Shown one piece after another: positions 39,088 to 49,045 of a stretch of DNA of 64,000 bases. Position 1 is the first letter of the stretch. The number at the start of each line of letters is the position of its first letter. The position numbers and the translations under genes are program-made. The notes below the pieces were generated by a model, which searched no databases, was not told the origin of the DNA, and was given only the letters and a program-made list of their open reading frames with translations. This stretch comes from Fredinandcohnia onubensis (GTDB lineage Bacteria; Bacillota; Bacilli; Bacillales; Bacillaceae_L): contig NZ_NSEA01000003.1 in the NCBI RefSeq assembly GCF_002734285.1, forward strand, positions 124,001-188,000. The letters are read 5' to 3'.

Positions 39088-39603
39088 ATTAGCAAAGACA
39101 TGATGGTAAACGATGGCATTCGTGCCCGTGAAGTTCGTTTGATTGGTCAAAACGGTGATCAGCTTGGAATCAAATCCAAAACTGAAGCATTAGAAATTGC
39201 TGCAAGAGCAAATCTTGATCTTGTATTGGTTGCACCTAACGCGAAACCACCTGTATGCCGTATTATGGACTACGGTAAATTCCGTTTTGAGCAACAGAAG
39301 AAAGAAAAAGAAGCTCGTAAAAACCAAAAGGTTATCAATATTAAGGAAGTTAGACTTAGTCCGACAATTGATGAGCATGATTTTAATACAAAGCTTCGTA
39401 ACGCAATTAAATTCCTTGAAAAGGGCGACAAAGTTAAAGCGTCTATTCGCTTTAAAGGTCGTGCGATTACACATAAAGAAATCGGTCAACGTGTTTTAGA
39501 TCGTTTTTCTAAAGCTTGTGCTGAAGTAGCTACTATTGAATCCCACCCGAAAATGGATGGTAGAAGCATGTTTTTAGTACTAGCACCTAAAATCGAAAAG
39601 TAA
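39088..39603 (+). CDS. infC: Translation initiation factor IF-3, AUU start
   Basis: 171 residues. IF-3 blocks early 50S joining and checks the start codon. I place the start at ATT 39088 (giving [10 protein letters not shown]), 8 bases after GGAGG at 39074-39079; another ATT lies one codon earlier. AUU starts are a known feature of infC, used for self-control. The in-frame ATG at 38971 lies inside the L20 leader terminator and is rejected. Family motifs: [46 protein letters not shown]. Confidence 0.95.
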   Translation: MSKDMMVNDGIRAREVRLIGQNGDQLGIKSKTEALEIAARANLDLVLVAPNAKPPVCRIMDYGKFRFEQQKKEKEARKNQKVINIKEVRLSPTIDEHDFNTKLRNAIKFLEKGDKVKASIRFKGRAITHKEIGQRVLDRFSKACAEVATIESHPKMDGRSMFLVLAPKIEK

Positions 39604-39625
39604 TTGAATTGAGGAGGAACTCCCT

Positions 39626-39826
39626 ATGCCAAAAATGAAAACACACCGTGGTACTGCAAAGCGTTTTAAGAAAACAGGATCTGGTAAACTTAAACGTTCA
39701 CATGCATACACAAGCCACTTATTCGGAAATAAATCTCAAAAGCAAAAGCGTAAGCTTCGTAAAGCTACATTAGTTAGCAAAGGCGATTTCAAACGTATTC
39801 GTCACATGTTAGACAACATTAAATAA
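39626..39826 (+). CDS. rpmI: 50S ribosomal protein L35
   Basis: 66 residues, very basic, beginning [20 protein letters not shown] after Met, the L35 signature. Twenty-three bases after infC with GAGGAGG upstream. Assembles into the large ribosomal subunit. Confidence 0.98.
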   Translation: MPKMKTHRGTAKRFKKTGSGKLKRSHAYTSHLFGNKSQKQKRKLRKATLVSKGDFKRIRHMLDNIK

Positions 39827-39855
39827 TCGGTTATTGATCTTAGGAGGGAAACAAA

Positions 39856-40215
39856 ATGCCAAGAGTAAAAGGCGGAACTGTTACACGCAAACGTCGTAAA
39901 AAGGTATTAAAATTAGCTAAAGGTTATTTCGGTTCAAAACACACTTTATATAAAGTTGCAAACCAACAAGTAATGAAATCATTAATGTATGCTTACCGTG
40001 ACCGTCGTCAAAAGAAACGCGACTTCCGTAAGCTATGGATTACTCGTATCAACGCAGCTGCTCGTATGAACGGTCTTTCTTACAGCCGTTTAATGCACGG
40101 ATTAAAAGTAGCTGGTATCGAAGTAAACCGCAAAATGCTAGCTGACCTAGCTGTTAGCGATGAAAAAGCATTCGCAGAATTAGCAACTGTAGCTAAAAAC
40201 AACCTAAACAAATAA
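39856..40215 (+). CDS. rplT: 50S ribosomal protein L20
   Basis: 119 residues, basic. L20 binds 23S rRNA early in 50S assembly and represses its own operon through the leader at 38868-39016. Recognised by [18 protein letters not shown] at the N-terminus and [18 protein letters not shown] in the middle. Followed by a strong terminator. Confidence 0.98.
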   Translation: MPRVKGGTVTRKRRKKVLKLAKGYFGSKHTLYKVANQQVMKSLMYAYRDRRQKKRDFRKLWITRINAAARMNGLSYSRLMHGLKVAGIEVNRKMLADLAVSDEKAFAELATVAKNNLNK

Positions 40216-40223
40216 GTCTAGGT

Positions 40224-40265
40224 AAAAAGGTTACTCCCATTGTAAAATGAGAGTAACCTTTTTTG
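40224..40265 (+). terminator. Terminator after infC-rpmI-rplT
   Basis: AAAAGGTTACTC / GAGTAACCTTTT stem with inner CATT/AATG, then T run. Confidence 0.9.
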
Positions 40266-40291
40266 TTTTAATCAATATTGGAGGAATAATA

Positions 40292-40561
40292 ATGAGCTAT
40301 ATCCTTTTCATCTATATAATGCTAAATATATATGGATACTTACTTATGTATATTGATAAAAATAGGGCAAGAAACAACAATTGGCGCATTTCTGAAAAGC
40401 ATATTTGGGTTGTTGCGATTGTAGGTGGTGCACTTGGGGCAACTTTCGGGATGAAACAATTTCGCCATAAAACAAAGCATAAGCAATTTGTCATCCTGCT
40501 TCCCGTTCTTACAGTCGTTACGATAGCCCTTTATGCATATATTTTAGTTAACCTGTCATAA
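40292..40561 (+). CDS. ysdA: YsdA, DUF1294 membrane protein
   Basis: 89 residues from the ATG at 40292, preceded by TTGGAGG; an in-frame ATG at 40247 overlaps the rplT terminator and is rejected. Two or three hydrophobic helices with the DUF1294 pattern: YIDKNRARNNNWRISEKHIWVVAIVGGALGATFGMKQFRHK (given here in pieces: the R-I-S-E-x5-W, G-G-x-L-G-A and F-R-H-K-T-K motifs). Same position as B. subtilis ysdA. Function unknown. Confidence 0.88.
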   Translation: MSYILFIYIMLNIYGYLLMYIDKNRARNNNWRISEKHIWVVAIVGGALGATFGMKQFRHKTKHKQFVILLPVLTVVTIALYAYILVNLS

Positions 40562-40624
40562 CAACTTGTACGTTTGTATATGCTTAAATAGCACCGAAGT
40601 AGACTAACGAAAGAGAGGTGAGCT

Positions 40625-41218
40625 GTGTATTTGGATGAAACAATGACACTTCTGTTTGTTTTTATTGAATCCACTGGACTGCTTGCCCCCATCATATTTA
40701 TTGGGATGCATCTTATTCGTCCCTTCTTTTTCATTCCAGTACCTGTTATATGTATTGTCGGGGGGATATTATTTGGGTCCGTATTTGGAACGATCTATTC
40801 CATCCTAGGCTTAACCATGCTTAGTATTCTATTCTATTTTTTATATAGTCAAGTTCCTAGATTGGCAAAAAAAATTAATAATCTCAAGCAAAAATGGCTG
40901 GGCGAACGAGTGAATTTTACGATTGGGCAAATTGCAATCTTACGTCTTATTCCTTTTATTAATTTTCATCTTTTATCATTGTGCATCAAAGATGTGACTA
41001 GAAATTTTCGAGAATATGCCAAAGGCTCCTTCTACACAAATATCCCAGTAGCTCTTCTTTACACGGTTTTCGGTCAATTTATCCGTGAATTCTCCACGAC
41101 AGTTATTCTAGCTATTCTCCTTGCACTAACTCTATTGTTCTATTTATTAAGAGAAAAACAAGTTATTATCAAATGGCATGAATTTTTCAAACCTAAGGCA
41201 GGCAGATCCTATCAATGA
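40625..41218 (+). CDS. DedA/VTT-domain (TVP38/TMEM64-like) membrane protein
   Basis: 197 residues, about five membrane segments. The VTT core is visible: FFIPVPVICIVGGILFGSVFG, then an amphipathic region and LRLIPFINFHLLSLC followed by YAKGSFYTNIPVALLYTVFG. Such proteins are proposed phospholipid scramblases or cation-linked transporters. Start is uncertain: GTG at 40625 is 4 bases from AGGTG, TTG at 40631 has better spacing. B. subtilis has a related gene (ytxB) near thrS, so this may be its relocated relative; that is a guess. Confidence 0.78.
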   Translation: MYLDETMTLLFVFIESTGLLAPIIFIGMHLIRPFFFIPVPVICIVGGILFGSVFGTIYSILGLTMLSILFYFLYSQVPRLAKKINNLKQKWLGERVNFTIGQIAILRLIPFINFHLLSLCIKDVTRNFREYAKGSFYTNIPVALLYTVFGQFIREFSTTVILAILLALTLLFYLLREKQVIIKWHEFFKPKAGRSYQ

Positions 41219-41221
41219 AAA

Positions 41222-41257
41222 AAACAGTCGTGAGTTAATGCTCACGACTGTTTTCTT
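41222..41257. terminator. Bidirectional terminator between the VTT gene and ysdB
   Basis: ACAGTCGTGAG / CTCACGACTGT arms with A and T flanks; the 3' end of ysdB runs into it. Confidence 0.9.
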
Positions 41258-41630
41258 TAATAAGTTCTTTTATCGGACTTTTCCAATCAATTTTCGCATG
41301 TGGGTATACTTCACTAATTCTGCGTTCAATGTATTGAAAATCTGTATAGGTTAATCCCTTTAGATTTTCATCTTTGGCCCAAACAAAAATCGAGACAACT
41401 TCAAACGATTTCTTCGTAGTTCCTAAATATTTTTCTCCCTCAAATAAAACTCCCTTATATGTTAATAAAAAGTTTTTATGAACATTTGCAAGATCGTCAA
41501 GCCAGTAGAATTCTCGTTTTTCTTGAGCAAGTTCAAGTTTCCTCTTTGGGTTAAGGACATACTTAAAAATCCGATATAATAAGAAAATAATTAGAAGTAA
41601 TAGTACAAAACGAATAAGTAGGACAAACAT
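41235..41630 (-). CDS. ysdB: YsdB, sigma-W pathway-associated membrane protein
   Basis: 131 residues from the ATG at 41630 after GGAGGGAG. One N-terminal helix (MFVLLIRFVLLLLIIFLLY), then a cytoplasmic domain containing FYWLDDLANVHKNFLLTYKG and IFVWAKDENLKGLTYTDF. B. subtilis YsdB, between ysdA and ysdC, is needed for normal sigma-W activation, according to the literature I recall; mechanism unclear. The stop codon lies in the shared terminator. Confidence 0.85.
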   Translation of the reverse strand: MFVLLIRFVLLLLIIFLLYRIFKYVLNPKRKLELAQEKREFYWLDDLANVHKNFLLTYKGVLFEGEKYLGTTKKSFEVVSIFVWAKDENLKGLTYTDFQYIERRISEVYPHAKIDWKSPIKELIKENSREH

Positions 41631-41750
41631 AAGAGGACTCCCTCCATTCTCAATCTGCCAACATATACGATTGAAACGGATAAAAGGTTTCAAGTTTTGA
41701 TTAATTTGCTATAATTTTTTTAGTTTGTTTTTTTTTGAGGAGGACTAACA

Positions 41751-42188
41751 ATGACATATAACTTAAAAGTAATGCTGTTAAACGAGGATGCAAGGCTCCC
41801 GTTACAAGCAAACCCGGGTGATGCAGGATTGGATTTATTTTCTGCCGAAGAAAAAGTAATTAAACCTGGAGAGGCTGAATTAATTAAAACGGGAATTAAA
41901 ATTGAGCTTCCGCCGGGAACCGAAGCACAAGTAAGACCAAGAAGTGGACTATCACTAAAACATTCAGTTACTGTCTTAAATAGCCCAGGCACAATTGATG
42001 AAGGGTACCGTGGGGAAGTTGCTGTTATTCTAATTAATCATGGCAAGAAGGACTTTGTGGTTGAAAAGCAAATGCGAATTGCGCAAATGGTCATTGCTCA
42101 AGTCGCACGGGTAAATTTACAACAGGTTGAAGAAGTAGCGACATCTGAAAGAGGTGAAGGTGGATTTGGGTCTAGTGGGACGAAATAA
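41751..42188 (+). CDS. dut: dUTP diphosphatase (trimeric)
   Basis: Hydrolyses dUTP to dUMP, keeping uracil out of DNA and feeding thymidylate synthesis. 145 residues with all five family motifs in order: [43 protein letters not shown] and the flexible [15 protein letters not shown] tail. GAGGAGG before the ATG. In B. subtilis 168 dUTPases sit in prophage regions; here a chromosomal copy lies between ysdB and ysdC. Confidence 0.97.
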   Translation: MTYNLKVMLLNEDARLPLQANPGDAGLDLFSAEEKVIKPGEAELIKTGIKIELPPGTEAQVRPRSGLSLKHSVTVLNSPGTIDEGYRGEVAVILINHGKKDFVVEKQMRIAQMVIAQVARVNLQQVEEVATSERGEGGFGSSGTK

Positions 42189-42270
42189 AAAGTCCCTGAT
42201 TGCTCAATTGCCACCATTTTCTGTATAATGAAATGGTCGATTAAACTTAGGAAAGTTAGGTGATTTATTA

Positions 42271-43356
42271 ATGACAAAGCTTGATGAAACATTAACGATG
42301 CTTAAAGATCTTACCGATGCAAAAGGAATTCCTGGTAATGAACGAGAGCCGCGTGAAGTCATGAAAAAATACATAACACCATATTCTGATGAAATTTCGT
42401 ACGATGGAATTGGAAGCATAATCGCCAAAAAGGCGGGTAATGCAGAAGGTCCAAAAGTGATGATTGCAGGACATTTAGATGAAGTAGGTTTCATGGTTAC
42501 ACAGATAGATGATAAAGGATTTTTGCGTTTCCAAACTGTTGGAGGCTGGTGGTCACAGGTTATGCTTGCACAACGTGTAACCGTTGTCACGAATAAAGGT
42601 GAAATTACGGGCGTTATCGGCTCAAAACCACCACATATCTTATCTGCTGAAGCACGTAAAAAGCCTGTTGAAATCAAAGATATGTTTATTGATATTGGTG
42701 CATCAAGTAGGGAGCAAGCACATGAATTTGGTGTGAAGCCTGGTGATCAGGTGGTACCATATTTCGAATTCACAGTTATGAATAATGAAAAAATGCTACT
42801 AGCAAAAGCTTGGGATAACCGAATCGGATGTGCAATTGCAATTGATGTTTTAAAATATTTGGAGAATGAAGAACATCCAAACGTTGTTTATGGAGTTGGT
42901 TGTGTACAAGAGGAAGTTGGTCTTCGTGGTGCAAAAACGGCTGCAACAATGATCAAACCTGATATTGCGATTGCAGTTGATGTTGGTATTGCGGGTGATA
43001 CTCCGGGTATTTCCGAAAAAGAAGCAATGAGTAAGATGGGAGAAGGTCCACAAATCATTTTATACGATGCTTCTATGGTTTCTCACAAAGGATTGCGCGA
43101 TTTTGTTGTTGGAGTGGCTGATGAGCTAAGTATCCCATACCAATTTGATGCGATTGCAGGTGGTGGAACAGATGCTGGAGCAATCCACATTACATTAGAA
43201 GGCGTTCCATCATTAGCAATTACAATTGCAACTCGTTACATTCATTCACATGCGGGAATTCTTCACCGTGATGATTATGAAAATGCGGTTAAGTTAATTG
43301 CAGAAGTAATCAAGCGTCTTGATCAAGAGGCGATCAACAAAATTAAATACGAATAA
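42271..43356 (+). CDS. ysdC: YsdC, M42-family metallo-aminopeptidase
   Basis: 361 residues. Two-metal M42 peptidase: [10 protein letters not shown] (first metal His and catalytic Asp), [15 protein letters not shown], catalytic Glu and metal Glu in [26 protein letters not shown], and the last metal His in RYIHSHAG. Probably trims peptides in the cytoplasm. AGGAAAGTTAGGTG precedes the ATG. Convergent with sspI through a shared terminator. Confidence 0.92.
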   Translation: MTKLDETLTMLKDLTDAKGIPGNEREPREVMKKYITPYSDEISYDGIGSIIAKKAGNAEGPKVMIAGHLDEVGFMVTQIDDKGFLRFQTVGGWWSQVMLAQRVTVVTNKGEITGVIGSKPPHILSAEARKKPVEIKDMFIDIGASSREQAHEFGVKPGDQVVPYFEFTVMNNEKMLLAKAWDNRIGCAIAIDVLKYLENEEHPNVVYGVGCVQEEVGLRGAKTAATMIKPDIAIAVDVGIAGDTPGISEKEAMSKMGEGPQIILYDASMVSHKGLRDFVVGVADELSIPYQFDAIAGGGTDAGAIHITLEGVPSLAITIATRYIHSHAGILHRDDYENAVKLIAEVIKRLDQEAINKIKYE

Positions 43357-43364
43357 GAACAAGT

Positions 43365-43393
43365 AAAGCCGATGAGTTTATCATCGGCTTTTT
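43365..43393. terminator. Bidirectional terminator between ysdC and sspI
   Basis: AAAGCCGATGA / TCATCGGCTTT arms with a 5-nt loop. Confidence 0.92.
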
Positions 43394-43397
43394 CCAA

Positions 43398-43607
43398 CTA
43401 CTGCTTTAATCCTTGCTCTAATGTTGAAAGCATTTCTTGCTTATCCTCTTGGCTTGCATTTTGCCAAATGACTTCAAATAAAACGCCTAAACCAGGAAGC
43501 ATTTTTTCTTCGCCACTTTGGATAGCATCTACAATTGTATCTTCTAATTCAGCCTGAGAATTTCCTGTGACATTGTGCTTTACAGCATGTCTTAAGTTTA
43601 AGTTCAT
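43398..43607 (-). CDS. sspI: Small acid-soluble spore protein SspI
   Basis: 69 residues, acidic, matching Ssp[18 protein letters not shown] at the N-terminus and [19 protein letters not shown] in the middle. A minor spore-core protein made in the forespore under sigma-G in B. subtilis. A plausible AAAGGTG site precedes the ATG. I could not find a convincing sigma-G promoter; a CATAGTA sequence upstream deviates from the -10 consensus at one position. Confidence 0.94.
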   Translation of the reverse strand: MNLNLRHAVKHNVTGNSQAELEDTIVDAIQSGEEKMLPGLGVLFEVIWQNASQEDKQEMLSTLEQGLKQ

Positions 43608-43728
43608 TCACATGCACACCTTTCCTATGTAACTTTTTCTTTACTATGATTTACGTTATACCGTTTTATTATGTATCTTTGTTAGGATATAATGGAAAAA
43701 GAATCAGCAAAAAGGAGCAATTGACAAG

Positions 43729-44478
43729 TTGAAACGAATCGAATCAAATAAAAACCCTCAAATAAAACAATGGAAAAAGCTACATACGAAAAAAGAACGT
43801 GATAAATCAAGAACTTTTATGATTGAAGGATTTCATTTAGTGGAAGAGGCATTAAAAAGTGATGTAGTCATCCAAGAATTGATTATAAGTGAAACAACTA
43901 ACATCCCTTCAGGGTGGAATGTAGATGATTTATCAATCACGATTGTGACGGAAAAAATCATGCAGGAAATAAGTGATACAGATACTTCTCAAGGAGTTGC
44001 TGCCGTTTGTGAGCAATATTCTTTAAATGAAGGTGGAAAGTTCTCTAGGCTCTTATTAATAGATGCTGTACAGGATCCTGGTAATCTAGGGACAATGATT
44101 CGAACTGCAGATGCAGCAGGAATTGATGCCGTCGTTATTGGTGAAGGAAGCGTTGATGTCTATAACTCAAAGGTTATTCGTTCTACACAAGGCTCCATAT
44201 TTCATATACCTATTATTAAAGAAAATCTACATGACACCATTCTAAAGCTTAAACAAAATGGGATTAAAGTATATGGAACATCTTTAAAAAATGCAGTTGA
44301 TTATAAACAAGCGTCTGTTGGAGATTCATTTGCATTGATTGTTGGCAATGAAGGGAATGGAGTAGAACCTGACCTATTAGAGAAAACAGATCAAAATCTT
44401 TATATCCCAATCTTCGGTAGGAGTGAATCATTAAACGTTGCAGTAGCAGCGGGGATATTACTTTATCATTTACGGTAA
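43729..44478 (+). CDS. ysgA: TrmH/SpoU-family RNA 2'-O-methyltransferase YsgA
   Basis: 249 residues, TTG start at 43729; AAAAGGAG lies about 12 bases upstream. N-terminal RNA-binding domain (IKQWKKLHTKKERDKSRTFMIEG pattern) and a C-terminal knotted SPOUT methyltransferase with motifs AVQDPGNLGTMIRTADAAG, NSKVIRSTQGSIFH and ALIVGNEGNGVEPDLLE plus IPIFGRSESLNVAVAAGI. Methylates rRNA or tRNA ribose; the exact site is not known. Precedes pheS, as in B. subtilis. Confidence 0.9.
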   Translation: MKRIESNKNPQIKQWKKLHTKKERDKSRTFMIEGFHLVEEALKSDVVIQELIISETTNIPSGWNVDDLSITIVTEKIMQEISDTDTSQGVAAVCEQYSLNEGGKFSRLLLIDAVQDPGNLGTMIRTADAAGIDAVVIGEGSVDVYNSKVIRSTQGSIFHIPIIKENLHDTILKLKQNGIKVYGTSLKNAVDYKQASVGDSFALIVGNEGNGVEPDLLEKTDQNLYIPIFGRSESLNVAVAAGILLYHLR

Positions 44479-44490
44479 AGAGGGGGGAGT

Positions 44491-45198
44491 ATAATAAACG
44501 ACTTTTTCGGAAGGTCCGTTATTGGAGACCCGTTTCAGTGGTTATCTCTTTCACATTTTGTGATGTTAGGTTTATTGTTTGGATCAGGGATATTATTATT
44601 TATGTTTCGAACAAAACTCATAAAGAGAAAATCGACTATCCGTTATACCCTTGCTATCTTTTTATTAGCTAGCGAACTATCGCTTTACATTTGGTATTTG
44701 AAAACAGGAGTATGGGATCCGGTAGATTCATTGCCATTTCAGCTATGCTCCATTTCATTGTTTTTAAGTATCATCATGTTGTTAACTCGAAACCTTTTTT
44801 TATTTGAGATTACGTATTTCTTAGGTATTGGTGGTGCTATGCAAGCAATGCTTACACCAGAACTTGCTTATGATTTTCCACAATATCGCTATTTTCATTT
44901 TTTTCTAGCACATATCGCAATCATACTAGCGAGCTTGTATATGGCATGGTTTGAGAATTGTAGACCTACAATTAAATCTATGTGGAAGGCCTTTACTGCT
45001 TTAAATGTTATTGCAGTAGTTGTCTTTTTCATAAACAAAGCAACAGGTGGAAACTATATGTTTCTTGCACGAAAACCAATAAACCCAAGCCTAATCGATT
45101 TTTTGGGTCCATACCCTTGGTATATTTTATCCTTGGAAATAGTTGCATTGTTCATGTTTTTTATTCTCTATCTCCCATTTATACGAAAAAAGAATTAA
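44491..45198 (+). CDS. TIGR02206/YwaF-like membrane protein, no canonical start codon
   Basis: About 235 residues with six predicted helices and the family segment DSLPFQLCSISLFLSI. An internal GTG at 44560 is possible but has no ribosome site and would cut off a family-like N-terminus (FFGRSVIGDPFQWLSLSHFVML). The frame is open back to the ysgA stop (44476-44478), and AGAGGGGGGAG (44479-44489) is a strong ribosome site, yet the codons after it are ATA ATA AAC. Either AUA is the start or a start codon has been lost. Function unknown. Confidence 0.65.
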   Translation: MINDFFGRSVIGDPFQWLSLSHFVMLGLLFGSGILLFMFRTKLIKRKSTIRYTLAIFLLASELSLYIWYLKTGVWDPVDSLPFQLCSISLFLSIIMLLTRNLFLFEITYFLGIGGAMQAMLTPELAYDFPQYRYFHFFLAHIAIILASLYMAWFENCRPTIKSMWKAFTALNVIAVVVFFINKATGGNYMFLARKPINPSLIDFLGPYPWYILSLEIVALFMFFILYLPFIRKKN

Positions 45199-45205
45199 AA
45201 TGGGT

Positions 45206-45234
45206 TTGATTTGCACCTCTAAGATACGTATAAT
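45206..45234 (+). promoter_or_regulatory. pheST promoter
   Basis: TTGATT (45206-45211), 17-base spacer, TATAAT (45229-45234). Confidence 0.82.
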
Positions 45235-45240
45235 ATAATC

Positions 45241-45515
45241 TATATGCTTTACATATAGCTAAAAACAATGATTGAGACTAGTAACTTTCCACTCACTATC
45301 TAGGGAGAAAATGCCGTGACTGAAAGCATTTTTATAGAAGAAGAAAGTGAATTCACCTCTTGAGTTGGCACTTGGACCGTTTTGTTTCAAAACGTAAAGG
45401 TGTACCGGCATTTGCCGTTATCGAAACGAAGTGAACAATTATTGTTATATAATTGTTAACAAGGGTGGTACCGCGAATCTAAACCTCGTCCCTTTTTTGG
45501 GATTGAGGTTTTTTA
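45241..45515 (+). ncRNA. T-box leader of pheST (tRNA-Phe sensing)
   Basis: T-box AAGGGTGGTACCGCG at 45461-45475. Specifier TTC (Phe) at 45352-45354, directly before ACCTCT as in the thrS leader. The terminator is AACCTCGTCCC / GGGATTGAGGTT plus T6 (45482-45514). Low charging of tRNA-Phe would allow read-through into pheS. Confidence 0.94.
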
Positions 45516-45542
45516 TTTTGTCTAATAAAGGAGGAGTTATTA

Positions 45543-46577
45543 ATGCAAGAAAGATTACTTGAGCTGAAAGATGAAGCTCTGGCAAAAGTAGAAGCTTCAA
45601 CGAATCTTAAAGAATTAAACGATATTCGTGTTGCGTATTTAGGAAAAAAAGGACCTATCACTGAAGTACTAAGAGGGATGGGCAAGCTTTCTGCTGAAGA
45701 GCGTCCAAAAATGGGTGCGCTTGTGAATGAAGTAAGAGAGCAAATCACTGAAAAATTAACTGCAAAACAGGAATTGCTCGAAAAAGAAGAAGTTGAAAAA
45801 AGACTCGCTTCTGAAACAATCGATGTCACACTACCAGGAAGACCAATTAAGGTAGGCGGACCTCATCCACTTACAAAGGTAATTGAAGAAATTGAAGATC
45901 TTTTCCTCGGTATGGGTTATTCCATTGCGGAAGGGCCAGAAGTCGAGAAAGATTATTACAATTTTGAGGCTTTAAATTTACCAAAGGACCACCCAGCAAG
46001 GGACATGCAGGATTCATTTTATATTACTGAGGATATTCTTCTTCGTACTCAAACATCTCCTGTTCAAGCAAGAACAATGGAAAAGCATGAAGGAAAAGGA
46101 CCTGTAAAAATCATCTGTCCTGGTAAAGTATATCGTCGTGACAATGATGATGCGACACATTCCCATCAATTCACACAAATTGAAGGATTGGTTGTTGATG
46201 AAAACATTCGTATGAGTGACCTTAAAGGTACTTTAAATACGTTTGCAAAGAAAATGTTTGGAGAAGATCGTGAAATCCGTCTGCGTCCAAGCTTCTTCCC
46301 ATTCACTGAGCCTTCAGTAGAGATGGATATCTCATGCTTTAAATGTGGTGGAGACGGCTGTAATGTTTGTAAGAAAACTGGCTGGATTGAAATTTTAGGT
46401 GCAGGTATGGTTCATCCAAATGTACTTGAAATGTCTGGATTTGATTCAAAGAAATATACAGGCTTTGCGTTCGGAATGGGCCCAGAGCGTATTGCGATGT
46501 TAAAGTATGGAATTGATGATATTCGTCATTTATACACAAATGATAATCGTTTCATCAAACAATTTAATCGGGCTTAA
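45543..46577 (+). CDS. pheS: Phenylalanyl-tRNA synthetase alpha subunit
   Basis: Catalytic subunit of the alpha2-beta2 enzyme. 344 residues. N-terminal coiled coil (1-85), then class II core: motif 1 region [26 protein letters not shown], motif 2 [20 protein letters not shown], and motif 3 [19 protein letters not shown] Cys cluster ([17 protein letters not shown]) lies in the active-site region. Downstream of the T-box; pheT follows after 14 bases. Confidence 0.98.
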   Translation: MQERLLELKDEALAKVEASTNLKELNDIRVAYLGKKGPITEVLRGMGKLSAEERPKMGALVNEVREQITEKLTAKQELLEKEEVEKRLASETIDVTLPGRPIKVGGPHPLTKVIEEIEDLFLGMGYSIAEGPEVEKDYYNFEALNLPKDHPARDMQDSFYITEDILLRTQTSPVQARTMEKHEGKGPVKIICPGKVYRRDNDDATHSHQFTQIEGLVVDENIRMSDLKGTLNTFAKKMFGEDREIRLRPSFFPFTEPSVEMDISCFKCGGDGCNVCKKTGWIEILGAGMVHPNVLEMSGFDSKKYTGFAFGMGPERIAMLKYGIDDIRHLYTNDNRFIKQFNRA

Positions 46578-46591
46578 GGAGGGAGAAAAAC

Positions 46592-49006
46592 ATGTTTGTT
46601 TCTTATAAATGGTTACAAGAATACGTTGATTTATCAGGTGTAACTGCTGAAGAATTAGCAGAGAAAATCACTAGAAGCGGAATTGAAGTTGAAGGTGTCG
46701 ATCATTTAGGGGAAGGCATTAGTGGAATTGTTGTCGGTCATGTTTTAGAATGTGAGCAGCATCCAAATGCTGATAAATTAAATAAATGTCAAGTCGATTT
46801 AGGTGAAGGTGAACCTGTTCAAATTATTTGTGGTGCACCAAACGTTGCCAAAGGCCAAAAGGTGGTAGTGGCAAAGGTAGGGGCTATACTTCCAGGTAAT
46901 TTCAAAATCAAAAAGGCAAAGCTTCGTGGTGAAGAATCGAATGGTATGATTTGTTCCCTACAAGAGCTTGGAATTGAATCAAAACTTGTTTCAAAGGAAT
47001 ATGCAGAAGGAATCTTTGTCTTCCCACATGATGTTGAGCCAGGAGCGGACGCGATTGCCCAACTAAATCTTGATGACAAGGTTCTTGAGTTAGGACTAAC
47101 ACCTAATCGTGCTGATGCGATGAGCATGATGGGGGTTGCTTATGAAGTTGCAGCTATTCTTGGAAAAGAAGTTAAACTTCCACAACCGAAAGTCACAACT
47201 TCAGAGGAAAAAGCGGAAGACTATATTTCAATTTCAGTTGAAGCAAAGGAAGATAATCCATTATATGTGGCGCGAGTTGTAAAGAACGTTAAAATCGGTC
47301 CATCACCATTGTGGCTTCAAACACGCCTGATGGCAGAAGGAATTCGACCGCACAATAATGTAGTTGATATTACAAATTATATTTTATTAGAATATGGTCA
47401 ACCTTTACACGCGTTTGATTATGACCGTCTTGGTTCTAAGGAAATTCTTGTAAGACGTGCGAATAACGGTGAAAAGATTTCAACATTAGACGATGTAGAG
47501 CGTACATTAACTAACGAACACCTTGTCATTACAAATGGTACGGTGCCAGTTGCCCTTGCTGGTGTAATGGGTGGCGCGAATTCTGAAGTTAAAAATGACA
47601 CAACAACAGTATTAATTGAGTCTGCTTATTTTACAGGAAGTACAATCCGTAAGTCTTCTAAGGATCACGGATTACGCAGTGAGGCAAGTGCTCGCTATGA
47701 AAAAGGAATTGACCCAAATCGTACTCGTGCAGCAGCCGACCGTGCTGCTGAGCTAATGGCTGAGCTTGCTGGCGGTGTGATTCTTGATGGTGTTGTAGCA
47801 GTTGACACTCTCGATATTCAACCTGTAAATGTATCTGTTTCACTTGAGAGAATTAATAAAGTATTAGGAACTGAAATAACAAAAGAAAAAGTAGAAGAGA
47901 TTTTTACAAACCTACAATTCTCATTTACTGTGGATAATAATACGTTCCATGTCACTGTACCAACTCGCAGACCTGACATTACAATTGAAGAAGATTTAAT
48001 CGAAGAAGTTGCGCGGTTATACGGTTATGATGAACTTCCAACAACACTTCCAATTGGCGAATCAAATCCTGGTAGATTAACGGATTACCAAGCAAAACGT
48101 CGTTTAGTTAGAAGATATTTAGAAGGTGTAGGCTTATATCAAAGCACCACATATTCACTTACAAGTGCTGAAAAAGTGACTAAATACGCACTTGAACAAA
48201 GTGAACCAATTCGTTTGGCGATGCCAATGAGTGAAGAAAGAAGTCTGTTAAGATTAAGTCTTCTTCCGCATTTATTAGAGGTTGTTTCACATAACCTAGC
48301 TCGCCAAATTGACAGTGTAGCTACGTATGAAACTGGTGCAGTCTTCATTACTAGACCAAATCAAGAACTACCTGATGAAAAAGAACATCTTGCGATTGCT
48401 CTTACAGGTTCATGGTTATCACCAACATGGCAGGGTGAGAAAAAAGCAGTTGACTTCTATGTGGTTAAAGGTATTGTAGAAGGTCTATTTGAAAAGCTAG
48501 GTCTTGGAAATAGAACTTCATTCCTTCAAGCAAGAGTTGAAGATATGCATCCTGGTCGGACTGCTTCTGTGTTATTAGATAACAAAGAAATTGGATTTAT
48601 TGGTCAAATTCATCCGAACGTCCAAAAAGACTTAGATTTAACACCGACTTCTGTGGTTGAATTATCATTAAAGGATGTCTTAGAAGCAGATGTGGAAGAA
48701 ATACACTATCAGCCAATTCCAAGATTCCCTTCAATGACTCGTGACATCGCACTTGTCGTAGACACCTCAGTGGCTGCAGGTGACATGAAGCAGATCATTA
48801 TTGAAGCGGGTGGAAAGTTACTCCGCGATGTAACGATTTTTGACCTATATGAAGGAGAGCGTATGGAGCCTGGTAAAAAATCAGTTGCATACTCGATTAA
48901 ATACTTTGATCCAGAACGTACTCTAACAGAGGAAGAAGTAACAAAAGCACATGAAAAAGTACTAAAGGCAGTTGCAGAGAAATTTGATGCAACATTGCGT
49001 TCATAA
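46592..49006 (+). CDS. pheT: Phenylalanyl-tRNA synthetase beta subunit
   Basis: 804 residues. Order: EMAP/tRNA-binding domain (about 40-150, [13 protein letters not shown]), B3/B4 editing region ([40 protein letters not shown]), B5, catalytic-like core and C-terminal anticodon-binding FDX-ACB domain ([16 protein letters not shown]). AAGGAGGG precedes the ATG. Closed by a strong terminator shared with rnhC. Confidence 0.98.
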   Translation: MFVSYKWLQEYVDLSGVTAEELAEKITRSGIEVEGVDHLGEGISGIVVGHVLECEQHPNADKLNKCQVDLGEGEPVQIICGAPNVAKGQKVVVAKVGAILPGNFKIKKAKLRGEESNGMICSLQELGIESKLVSKEYAEGIFVFPHDVEPGADAIAQLNLDDKVLELGLTPNRADAMSMMGVAYEVAAILGKEVKLPQPKVTTSEEKAEDYISISVEAKEDNPLYVARVVKNVKIGPSPLWLQTRLMAEGIRPHNNVVDITNYILLEYGQPLHAFDYDRLGSKEILVRRANNGEKISTLDDVERTLTNEHLVITNGTVPVALAGVMGGANSEVKNDTTTVLIESAYFTGSTIRKSSKDHGLRSEASARYEKGIDPNRTRAAADRAAELMAELAGGVILDGVVAVDTLDIQPVNVSVSLERINKVLGTEITKEKVEEIFTNLQFSFTVDNNTFHVTVPTRRPDITIEEDLIEEVARLYGYDELPTTLPIGESNPGRLTDYQAKRRLVRRYLEGVGLYQSTTYSLTSAEKVTKYALEQSEPIRLAMPMSEERSLLRLSLLPHLLEVVSHNLARQIDSVATYETGAVFITRPNQELPDEKEHLAIALTGSWLSPTWQGEKKAVDFYVVKGIVEGLFEKLGLGNRTSFLQARVEDMHPGRTASVLLDNKEIGFIGQIHPNVQKDLDLTPTSVVELSLKDVLEADVEEIHYQPIPRFPSMTRDIALVVDTSVAAGDMKQIIIEAGGKLLRDVTIFDLYEGERMEPGKKSVAYSIKYFDPERTLTEEEVTKAHEKVLKAVAEKFDATLRS

Positions 49007-49007
49007 A

Positions 49008-49045
49008 AAAATGGAGTGGGTATTGTAGCCCACTCCATTTTATAT
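49008..49045. terminator. Bidirectional terminator between pheT and rnhC
   Basis: ATGGAGTGGG / CCCACTCCAT arms with an 8-nt loop and A/T flanks. Confidence 0.92.

Noticed and set aside
43608-43690. Sigma-G promoter of sspI
   Set aside because: CATAGTA departs from the -10 consensus and no -35 lies at the right distance; not firm enough to annotate.
44982-45209. 75-residue frame within the YwaF-like gene
   Set aside because: Shadow frame of a membrane protein gene; no ribosome site.
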